DNA of 6,148 nucleotides from Anaerolineaceae bacterium. GTDB taxonomy: Bacteria > Chloroflexota > Anaerolineae > Anaerolineales > Anaerolineaceae. A program made the translations under genes and the position numbers. The notes below the pieces were generated by a model. That model made no database searches, was not told the DNA's origin, and saw nothing but the letters and a program-made list of their open reading frames with translations. The stretch lies in NCBI GenBank assembly GCA_003542325.1, contig DPKV01000078.1, positions 1 through 6,148 on the forward strand, written 5' to 3'. The stretch's first letter is position 1. The number at the start of each line of letters is the position of its first letter. Shown here in pieces: positions 1-5,709 of the stretch.

Positions 1-2
1 TG

Positions 3-1760
3 GCCGTGGAACGGTTGGGGCTTCATCTCCTGTTAAACGACCCCGAGTTATTGACGGGTATGGGGCTGATCGATAATTCCCTTTTGGATTTTCACAGCGG
101 CAGTCTGACGGATTCATCTCCACGCTATATGAAGCAATTACGGAAACTGGACCGGGAAGGTTTAGCGCTTATCCAGAGATACGATCCGGAAAAATTGTCA
201 GGGGAGAAGAAACTCACCTATGACCTCATGTGCTGGTACTACGAACAAAACCTGCGCGGTCATCGCTTTGAATATCATTGGATGGCAAACCCTGTGTTTA
301 TGGGACCTTACCCAATTAATCATGTTTTTGGAGTCCAGATTGACCTGATCAACTTCCTTTGCACCGAGCACAAGATCAGGGGAAGGTTCAGCCTCAGGCG
401 ATATCTTCAAAGGCTGCAATTGGTACGGTGGAAACTCTCCGGTTTGCAGGAAAGCCAGCAGGCGCGTTTGAACGAGGGAATCCTGCCGCCCAGGTTTGTC
501 CTTGAAAAATCACTGCTGCAAATCGATGATTTTCTGGCTAGGCCGGTTGATGAAAACCCCCTGTACACCAGTCTTCAGCTCCGAATGGCAGAAACGGGGC
601 GGTTCAGTGAGCGGGCTCAAAAACGCTGGGGGGAGCGAGCCCAGGCCATCATTGAGACGGAAGTCCTGCCGGCTTACCGTGATCTCAGGATCTATATTTC
701 GGACCTGTTAGCGCTTGCCGGGGATGACGATGGCGTTTGGCGTTTTTCGGACGGACGGGAATACTATGCCTGCCTGCTGCGAAACCACACCACGACCGAT
801 CTGACGGCAGAAGAGGTTTATCAGATTGGCGTGTCTGAGGTGTCCAGGTTGGAGGGCGAGATTCGCAACGCGCTCGAAACGATGGGTTTGCCTTCAGACG
901 ATCCGGGTGCCGAGCTGCAGGCTTTGATGACAGCCCAGGAACACCATTACCCACCGAGTGAGACCCGCAGAGAGCAGATCCTTGCGGATTATCAATCCAT
1001 TCTGGATGAGGTGAATAGGCGATTACCGGAATGGTTCAACCAGGAACCCGTTAAAGAAGTGCTGGTGAAGCGCTTGCCGGAATTTAAGGAACCCGATTCC
1101 CCGGTCGCGTATGCACAGGGCCCCGCAATGGATGGCAGCCGGCCGGGCATCATGTGGATCAACCTTCGCGACCCGGACAACGTGTATCGGTGGGGGATGC
1201 GGACGTTAGCTTATCACGAAGGACTCCCCGGGCATATCTACCAGATGGCGCAGGCGCAAAAGATCAAAGGTCTGCCGACCTTCCGCAGGGCTTTTACCTT
1301 TAATGCCTATACGGAAGGATGGGCGCTTTATGCTGAACGGCTTGCCTGGGAGATGGGCCTTGAAGACCCGGCCAGCAACCTGGGGCGGCTCCAGGCGTTA
1401 TTATGGCGGGCAGTACGGTTGGTCGTGGATACGGGGATTCATACCAGGCAGTGGACACGGGAAGAGGCCATCACCTATATGGCTGACAAGACGGGTCTGC
1501 CGGAGCGGGACGTCACAACAGAAGTGGAACGGTATATCGTGATGCCGGGACAGGCCTGCGCGTACTACCTCGGTTATCTGAAAATTCTTGCCTTACGGAA
1601 AAAAGCGGAATCCATGCTTGGATCAGCATTTGATCTGAAAGCATTTCATAATGTGATCCTTAACCATGGGAGCCTGCCGCTATCCCTGCTGGAGACGGTC
1701 ATGAATGCGTATATGGATCGGGTCGCGGGCTTGCGGGATATCGGCTTTGTGTCGGAGTGA
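3..1760 (+). CDS. DUF885 family protein, predicted metallopeptidase-like (5' end outside window)
   Basis: This reading frame stays open to the left edge and ends at TGA 1758-1760. A GTG at position 6 could start it (584 codons, used for numbering here). However, the protein begins abruptly with ERLGLH, which in DUF885 proteins normally follows a few dozen residues, so the gene probably starts upstream and the GTG is an internal valine. What is seen: the family hallmark HEGLPGH at residues 404-410, followed by TEGWALYAERL with its Glu at about 437. Upstream, at about residues 365-390, lies a PVAYAQGPAMDGSRPGIMWINLRDP block typical of the family. In the family, the HExxPGH and EGW motifs sit in a thermolysin-like helical fold and are thought to form a metal site. 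The substrate is generally unknown, and a peptidase or carboxypeptidase role is inference. There is no signal peptide in the visible part. The length is near the usual 550-600 residues, so little is missing. Its 3' end abuts the convergent kinase gene. Confidence 0.88.
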   Translation, partial: AVERLGLHLLLNDPELLTGMGLIDNSLLDFHSGSLTDSSPRYMKQLRKLDREGLALIQRYDPEKLSGEKKLTYDLMCWYYEQNLRGHRFEYHWMANPVFMGPYPINHVFGVQIDLINFLCTEHKIRGRFSLRRYLQRLQLVRWKLSGLQESQQARLNEGILPPRFVLEKSLLQIDDFLARPVDENPLYTSLQLRMAETGRFSERAQKRWGERAQAIIETEVLPAYRDLRIYISDLLALAGDDDGVWRFSDGREYYACLLRNHTTTDLTAEEVYQIGVSEVSRLEGEIRNALETMGLPSDDPGAELQALMTAQEHHYPPSETRREQILADYQSILDEVNRRLPEWFNQEPVKEVLVKRLPEFKEPDSPVAYAQGPAMDGSRPGIMWINLRDPDNVYRWGMRTLAYHEGLPGHIYQMAQAQKIKGLPTFRRAFTFNAYTEGWALYAERLAWEMGLEDPASNLGRLQALLWRAVRLVVDTGIHTRQWTREEAITYMADKTGLPERDVTTEVERYIVMPGQACAYYLGYLKILALRKKAESMLGSAFDLKAFHNVILNHGSLPLSLLETVMNAYMDRVAGLRDIGFVSE

Positions 1761-1761
1761 A

Positions 1762-2727
1762 TTAAAAGGGATAAATATCTTCCCAACTGAGGTCAACCAG
1801 CCCCGGCTGTCGGTATTGGAGGGTCCCCGCTTCAATCCCCACTTCTGCGGATGACATGAAATCTTTATCCCAGAGATACTCGCCGGCCAGAACGGCCATC
1901 ACCTGATCGCCGCAGCCGGTGGCATCGGCCAGGGGGGAAACCTCATCGTCGTCGAACTCGGACACTCTAATATGCTTGCTTTCCTGGGGTGTGAAGGCAT
2001 ATCCGCCGTGTTTTCCGTGGGTGATGAGAACATTTTCGACACCTTTATCCATCAGGAGTTGGGCTGCCTGCTGTGCGCTCTGAAAATCGGTCACGGGGAT
2101 GCCCGTCAGGCGCTCCGCTTCCGCCGCATTGGCTTTAAGAACATAGATGGGATATTCAAAAAGGGGCGAGAAGTCCACGGTTTTCTCCGGGGGTTGCCCA
2201 CCGGGGTCCAACATGACCTTCAAGCCGATTTCCTGTGCCATTTTCAATGCATGACATGCTGTGGGAATAGGAATTTCCAGGGTCATGACCAGGATGCTGA
2301 TTTGTTCGAAGAGGGACCGCCTGGTATCCAGGTCGGCGGGTGACATGGTCTCGTTATCCCCCGGCAGGTAATAGCTGGCTGATTGCCGGTCCCGGGTGTT
2401 GAGAAAAATGGATAAGGTTGGCAGGGCATCCCAATCTGAGCCATCCAGGATCAGGTTTTCGGTGTCGATCCCATCCACTTCCAGCGATTGGCGGAGAACA
2501 TGGTGGAGGCCCTTGGTGTCCATAACAAGCCTGGCGACCAGGGCGACTCCATCATTCTCAAGATAGTGGGTCAACATGGAGGCGATATTACGTGCCTTAC
2601 CGCCGGGGCGCAGTTGAACCTGGGGGCCGTTGACCTGTTCGCCCGGCTCAGCGAAGTGAGGCAGTCCCTGGACGAGGATGTCGATATTGATCGCGCCGAT
2701 CACGGCGGCAATGGGGGCGTCACTCAT
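1762..2727 (-). CDS. PfkB/ribokinase-family carbohydrate kinase
   Basis: A 321-residue protein, the usual length for PfkB-family kinases, which transfer phosphate from ATP to a sugar or nucleoside hydroxyl in the cytosol. Seen in order: an N-terminal strand VIGAINIDILVQG (9-21) typical of the fold; the first PfkB signature region PGGKARNIA (41-49); KANAAEAERLTG (198-209), matching the usual KpNxxEaexLtG; and the second signature DATGCGDQ (268-275), where D274 is the expected catalytic base. Two departures from consensus stand out: GCGD in place of GAGD in the anion hole, and KAN in place of KPN. The substrate cannot be told; fructose, ribose, adenosine or another sugar are all possible. The ATG at 2727 has only a weak purine stretch (GGAAAC, about 9-10 nt upstream). 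The gene lies 16 bp after the stop of a small membrane-protein gene, so it is probably translated as part of the trpS transcript. Its TAA (1762-1764) is one base from the stop of the convergent DUF885 gene. Confidence 0.9.
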   Translation of the reverse strand: MSDAPIAAVIGAINIDILVQGLPHFAEPGEQVNGPQVQLRPGGKARNIASMLTHYLENDGVALVARLVMDTKGLHHVLRQSLEVDGIDTENLILDGSDWDALPTLSIFLNTRDRQSASYYLPGDNETMSPADLDTRRSLFEQISILVMTLEIPIPTACHALKMAQEIGLKVMLDPGGQPPEKTVDFSPLFEYPIYVLKANAAEAERLTGIPVTDFQSAQQAAQLLMDKGVENVLITHGKHGGYAFTPQESKHIRVSEFDDDEVSPLADATGCGDQVMAVLAGEYLWDKDFMSSAEVGIEAGTLQYRQPGLVDLSWEDIYPF

Positions 2728-2743
2728 AAAGACTGTTTCCGGG

Positions 2744-2869
2744 TCACGGGTTTCGGTTTTTTCGGACCAAAATGATCACCAGGGCGATAACCCCACCTAA
2801 CACCAGCAGACTCATGCAGGGGATACCGATCAGGAGCAGTATTTCAAATAGGCCTAAATGAGAAAACAT
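2744..2869 (-). CDS. Small single-pass membrane protein, 41 aa, unrecognised
   Basis: A short frame on the minus strand runs from ATG (2867-2869) to TGA (2744-2746) and encodes 41 residues. After a short N-terminus (MFSHLGLFE), about residues 10-35 are an unbroken hydrophobic run rich in Leu, Ile, Val and Gly with no charged residue. A basic tail RKNRNP ends the protein. The positive-inside rule suggests the N-terminus faces out and the basic C-terminus faces the cytosol. Support for a real gene: a GAGGTG ribosome-binding site sits just upstream (2872-2877), and the frame fits neatly between trpS (21 bp gap) and the kinase gene (16 bp gap). It also fills a stretch that would otherwise be an unusually long gap in this compact cluster. 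I do not recognise the family and can give no function. A role beside trpS or the kinase is not implied by the sequence. Confidence 0.7.
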   Translation of the reverse strand: MFSHLGLFEILLLIGIPCMSLLVLGGVIALVIILVRKNRNP

Positions 2870-2871
2870 TG

Positions 2872-2877
2872 CACCTC
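2872..2877 (-). promoter_or_regulatory. Ribosome-binding site of the 41-aa membrane protein
   Basis: On the minus strand this reads GAGGTG, a good match to the anti-Shine-Dalgarno complement. The GAGG core lies 4 nt before the ATG at 2869, slightly tight but usable. It falls in the 21-bp gap after the trpS stop, and it is the main argument that the short frame is translated. Confidence 0.6.
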
Positions 2878-2890
2878 ACGTTTTGGTTGG

Positions 2891-3883
2891 TTAATCGATG
2901 CCGGTGACCTTCCGGGCGGCAGCCAGGTAGGGCTGACCCATTGCCCGCGCCTTGGCTGCGCCATCCAGCAGGATTTTGTCCAGATAGGGCTTATCCTGGA
3001 TCAGTGCGGTGTACTTCCCGCGGGCATCTGCAAAGTAGTCGAGGATCAATCCAGCCAGCTCTTTCTTTAGTTCGCCATATGCGGCGCCGCCATTGATATA
3101 CAGGTTGCGGATCTCCTCGAGCCTTTCCGGGGATGCAAAGAATTGCAGCAGGCTGAAGAGGTTATCGCCATCCGGGTCTTTGGGGTCTTCGGGGCGTTTA
3201 CTGTCCGTCACGATCCGCATGACCTGTTTTCGAAGCGCTTTCTCCGGCGCAAAGAGCGGGATGGTATTGTCGTAACTCTTGCTCATCTTGCGCCCATCAA
3301 TGCCGGGCACTTTCATGACCGTTTCCTGAATCACGCCTTCGGGCACTTTCAGGACATTGCCATAGGTGCGGTTGAAGGCTTCGGCGATATCCCGGGTGAT
3401 CTCGATGTGCTGTTTTTGGTCCAAACCGACCGGCACGACATCCGAGCCATAGAGCAGGATATCGGCGGCCATCAGGACGGGATAATAGTAAAGGCCGCTA
3501 TTGATCCCCTCATCGGGGTCATGGTCGAGTTCGAGGTTTTTCTCAACGGCGTCTTTATAGGCATGCGCCCGGTTGAGCAACCCTTTGGAGGTGAAGCAGG
3601 CCAGAATCCAGGCGAATTCAGGGATTTCAGGGATATCGGATTGTCGGAAGAAGATCGCTTTTTCAGGGTCGAGTCCCAGGGCGATCCAGCTTGCGGCGAC
3701 TTCATAGACCAGGCCGCGCAAATGTTGGGGGTCGCGCATGGTGGTCAGGGCGTGGTAATCGGCGACAAAGTACATTCCCTGATATTTTTTCATCAGGTCC
3801 AATGCCGGGCGGTACATCCCCAGGTAGTTCCCGATATGGGGACTGCCGGTGGGTTTGATACCGGTGAGTGCAATGGGTTTCAT
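2891..3883 (-). CDS. trpS: Tryptophanyl-tRNA synthetase
   Basis: A 330-residue class I aminoacyl-tRNA synthetase that activates tryptophan with ATP and loads it onto tRNA-Trp in the cytosol. Seen: the ATP-binding PTGSPHIGNY segment (11-20, HIGN form of the HIGH motif); FVADYHALTT (39-48); YYPVLMAADILLY (133-145), whose Asp141 corresponds to the residue that contacts the indole nitrogen in known TrpRS structures; the signature GLDQKQHIEITRDIAEAFN (153-171); and GRKMSKS with KMSKS at 199-203. The length is normal for bacterial TrpRS and no key residue is missing. The ATG at 3883 is preceded by a strong GGAAGGA ribosome-binding site (3889-3895 on the minus strand, 5 nt spacing), which fixes the start. 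It is the first gene of a minus-strand cluster with the 41-aa membrane protein and the PfkB kinase. I see no T-box leader (no AGGGTGGNACCGCG-type element) in the short upstream gap. Confidence 0.97.
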   Translation of the reverse strand: MKPIALTGIKPTGSPHIGNYLGMYRPALDLMKKYQGMYFVADYHALTTMRDPQHLRGLVYEVAASWIALGLDPEKAIFFRQSDIPEIPEFAWILACFTSKGLLNRAHAYKDAVEKNLELDHDPDEGINSGLYYYPVLMAADILLYGSDVVPVGLDQKQHIEITRDIAEAFNRTYGNVLKVPEGVIQETVMKVPGIDGRKMSKSYDNTIPLFAPEKALRKQVMRIVTDSKRPEDPKDPDGDNLFSLLQFFASPERLEEIRNLYINGGAAYGELKKELAGLILDYFADARGKYTALIQDKPYLDKILLDGAAKARAMGQPYLAAARKVTGID

Positions 3884-3888
3884 AAAAA

Positions 3889-3895
3889 TCCTTCC
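3889..3895 (-). promoter_or_regulatory. Ribosome-binding site of trpS
   Basis: Minus-strand GGAAGGA, 5 nt before the trpS ATG. It supports the annotated start and efficient translation. Confidence 0.75.
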
Positions 3896-3932
3896 AATCT
3901 AATTATCCGTATTAATTTCCTTATGATATTTC

Positions 3933-3938
3933 ATTATA
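3933..3938 (-). promoter_or_regulatory. Candidate -10 element for the trpS cluster
   Basis: Minus-strand TATAAT, identical to the sigma-70 consensus -10 hexamer, about 50 nt upstream of the trpS ATG in the AT-rich divergent gap. No good -35 is seen at 16-18 nt; that position is only an A-rich run. The assignment therefore rests on the hexamer and its location, and the AT-rich context makes chance matches likely. Confidence 0.35.
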
Positions 3939-3982
3939 AACGATTTGGACCAGGCATTTTTTATCGATTTTTCCACAGCTAA

Positions 3983-3991
3983 TGGTATATT
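3983..3991 (+). promoter_or_regulatory. Candidate extended -10 element for the HAD-birA cluster
   Basis: Plus-strand TGGTATATT has the TGn extension followed by a TATAAT-like hexamer (TATATT). It lies about 40 nt before the GTG start at 4030. There is no convincing -35, which extended -10 promoters can do without. A second possible hexamer, TAAAAT, lies at 4001-4006. The whole 3884-4029 gap is AT-rich and must drive both divergent clusters, but the exact sites are a guess from consensus. Confidence 0.33.
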
Positions 3992-4013
3992 TATTCCCAG
4001 TAAAATATCAGCC

Positions 4014-4020
4014 AAAGGAA
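4014..4020 (+). promoter_or_regulatory. Ribosome-binding site that decides the GTG start of the HAD gene
   Basis: AAAGGAA lies 9 nt before GTG 4030. An in-frame stop (TGA 4021-4023) rules out any earlier start in this frame. The next in-frame ATG lies inside the catalytic DxD motif region, so GTG 4030 is the best start. Confidence 0.6.
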
Positions 4021-4029
4021 TGAATACCA

Positions 4030-4827
4030 GTGGAACATAAATTGAATCTGCAACAGGTCAAGTGCTTCTTAATGGATATGGATGGCACCATCTATCTTGG
4101 GAACCGGTTGTTACACGGCGCTCAGGAATGGCTGGCATTACTGAAAGAAAGACAGGTGGCTTTTTATTTCCTGACGAATAACTCTTCCCGCTCCCGGGTG
4201 GAGTACGCCGAAAAATTTCAGCGGCTGGGTTTGGATATCCCGGAGGAGAAGATTTTTACCTCCGGCGAGGCCACGACGATCTATCTCCGAAAAGCATTTC
4301 CGGGGGCGAGCTTTTACGTGGTTGGAACGCCGCCCCTGGTCAAGGAGTTCGACCGTCATGGCTTGACGTTGACAGGGCCGGAAGCGGATGTGGCCGTTTT
4401 GGGGTTTGACACCACCCTGACCTATGAAAAACTCTGGCATTTATGCGATATGGTTGTTGCCGGGAAGCCCTATATCGCCACGCACCCGGATATCAACTGC
4501 CCGACTGAGACCGGGTTCAAACCGGATATTGGCTCGATGATCGAACTGGTGGCCACGTCCACCGGGAGACGCCCGGATGTGATCGTCGGGAAACCTTATG
4601 CGCCGATCGTGGATGCGCTGGCGGAGAAGACCGGCTTCGCTGTTGCGGAACATTGCATGATCGGTGACCGACTGTATACCGATATCGCCCTCGGCCAATG
4701 GGGCATTGCGACCACCCTGGTGCTCAGCGGCGAGACAAAAGCCGAAGACCTGGCGGATTCGGAATTTAAACCTGATTTGGTTGTCAGGGGTATTGCTGAG
4801 ATGGCGGATATTTTCCAAAAACAATAA
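4030..4827 (+). CDS. HAD superfamily subfamily IIA phosphatase (NagD-like)
   Basis: A 265-residue cytosolic haloacid-dehalogenase-type phosphatase, the normal length for the NagD/AraL/p-nitrophenylphosphatase group. Catalytic motifs seen: motif I DMDGT (16-20), with D16 as nucleophile and D18 as general acid/base; motif II TNNSS (49-53); motif III lysine K188 in VGKPYAP; motif IV GDRLYTD (212-218), with the Mg-binding aspartates D213 and D218. The segment ATHPDINCPTETGFKPDIGSM (150-170) is characteristic of the C2 cap of subfamily IIA, which sets substrate choice. Relatives dephosphorylate nucleotides, sugar phosphates, phosphoglycolate or glycerol phosphate, so the real substrate is open. 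Translation starts at GTG 4030 behind AAAGGAA. It is the first gene of a plus-strand cluster, 61 bp ahead of birA and divergent from trpS. All active-site residues are intact. Confidence 0.93.
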   Translation: MEHKLNLQQVKCFLMDMDGTIYLGNRLLHGAQEWLALLKERQVAFYFLTNNSSRSRVEYAEKFQRLGLDIPEEKIFTSGEATTIYLRKAFPGASFYVVGTPPLVKEFDRHGLTLTGPEADVAVLGFDTTLTYEKLWHLCDMVVAGKPYIATHPDINCPTETGFKPDIGSMIELVATSTGRRPDVIVGKPYAPIVDALAEKTGFAVAEHCMIGDRLYTDIALGQWGIATTLVLSGETKAEDLADSEFKPDLVVRGIAEMADIFQKQ

Positions 4828-4888
4828 ACACTCCAACTGCCAATTAATTCAGAATGGTCTTTATGAGGAATATTTCGAAAAGTATCGT

Positions 4889-5683
4889 ATGACTCAGGAT
4901 ATCACTTCTCTTGCCGTTCAACTTGAACCCCTCGGGTTGGAAGATTGGCGGTACTATCCCGTTGTGACTTCCACCAACGATTTGGCGCTGACGTGGGCTG
5001 CGGAGGGGGCACGGGACAACTCACTGGTTATCGCCGATACCCAGACTGCGGGCCGGGGCCGCAGCAACCGGCAATGGGTGACCCATCCCGGCGCAGCCCT
5101 TGCTTTCAGCCTGATCCTCAGACCAACAGAAGATGAAATTGCTTGCCTGCCGCGTTTTACCGCCCTGGCCGCCCTCAGCCTGCTGGCGGCGTTGGATCAA
5201 TTTGATCTCAAGGGTTCATTAAAATGGCCCAATGACGTGCTTCTAGCCGGGAAGAAAACTGCCGGGGTCCTTGTGGAAGCTGAATGGCAGGTAGACCGGT
5301 TGGCGGCCCTCGTGGTCGGGATGGGTGTGAATGTCACGCCCGAGGCTGTCCCGCCTGCCGCAGATTTGCGCTACCCGGCCACCTCGATCGAGTCTGAATT
5401 GGGTGAAACAGTGGACCGCTGGGCGCTTCTGGCAAGCATCTTGCACACTTTAATGCACTATCGCGACCGCTTGACGGCCCCGGATTTTATCCGGTTGTGG
5501 AACGATCGGTTGGCTTTCCGTGGCGAAAAAGTAAATTTTCGCTTTCCGGATGGTAGCGTCAGGTCCCTGACGGTGACCGGGGTGCAGTCCGATGGCCGGT
5601 TAATCCTCGAGACGCCTCAGGGAGAAACCTTGCATGTCGTTGCTGGAGAGATTGAACTGGCCGGTCGTGATAACGGAAGTTAA
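4889..5683 (+). CDS. birA: Biotin--[acetyl-CoA-carboxylase] ligase, monofunctional (no HTH domain)
   Basis: A 264-residue biotin protein ligase. It makes biotinyl-5'-AMP from biotin and ATP and transfers biotin to the lysine of carrier domains such as the BCCP of acetyl-CoA carboxylase. Seen: STND (28-31); the biotinyl-AMP loop TAGRGRSNRQW (53-63, GRGR 55-58); LKWPNDVLLAGKKTAGVLVE (111-130), with catalytic K112 in KWPND; GMGVNV (144-149); and a C-terminal SH3-like domain from about 210, ending in AGEIEL (252-257). Unlike E. coli BirA there is no N-terminal helix-turn-helix, so it should not repress biotin genes directly. The frame is open further upstream into the HAD gene, but there is no ATG, GTG or TTG between the HAD stop and ATG 4889. 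The catalytic domain begins about 20 residues after that ATG, so it is the sensible start. Its ribosome-binding site is weak (GAAAAG, 6 nt away; GAGGAA is 18 nt away). It is 26 bp ahead of the next gene, so likely cotranscribed. Confidence 0.94.
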   Translation: MTQDITSLAVQLEPLGLEDWRYYPVVTSTNDLALTWAAEGARDNSLVIADTQTAGRGRSNRQWVTHPGAALAFSLILRPTEDEIACLPRFTALAALSLLAALDQFDLKGSLKWPNDVLLAGKKTAGVLVEAEWQVDRLAALVVGMGVNVTPEAVPPAADLRYPATSIESELGETVDRWALLASILHTLMHYRDRLTAPDFIRLWNDRLAFRGEKVNFRFPDGSVRSLTVTGVQSDGRLILETPQGETLHVVAGEIELAGRDNGS

Positions 5684-5695
5684 TGCAAGGCAGAA

Positions 5696-5702
5696 TGAGG
5701 AG
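5696..5702 (+). promoter_or_regulatory. Ribosome-binding site of the membrane-anchored protein gene
   Basis: TGAGGAG lies 7 nt before ATG 5710, inside the 26-bp gap after the birA stop. It is a strong site that favours ATG 5710 over the adjacent in-frame GTG at 5707. Confidence 0.75.
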
Positions 5703-5709
5703 CGTTGTG

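Noticed and set aside
1972..2343. Plus-strand frame of 123 codons opposite the PfkB kinase
   Set aside because: It is antisense to a clear PfkB gene, with no domain features. The same holds for the plus-strand frame at 2488-2775.
3969..3977. TTTTCCACA, one mismatch from a DnaA box
   Set aside because: It is a single isolated site in an AT-rich gap, with no cluster of boxes, no dnaA or dnaN nearby and no unwinding-type repeats. A chance match is likely.
3143..3982. A 279-codon open frame on the plus strand opposite trpS
   Set aside because: It lies antisense to an unmistakable trpS, lacks a recognisable domain, and its composition is what the complementary strand of a biased coding region gives.
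3884..4029. Possible T-box or tryptophan attenuator upstream of trpS
   Set aside because: The gap is only 146 bp. It lacks the T-box core, a Trp-rich leader peptide and a clear terminator hairpin.
4020..4040. Six-codon frame (MNTSGT) overlapping the HAD GTG start
   Set aside because: The only ribosome-binding site (AAAGGAA) abuts its ATG with no spacing, so it should not be initiated. The spacing suits the GTG at 4030 instead.
4664..4888. Upstream extension of the birA frame into the HAD gene
   Set aside because: The extra 75 residues overlap the end of the well-supported HAD gene in another frame and match nothing in biotin ligases. The catalytic domain starts just after ATG 4889.
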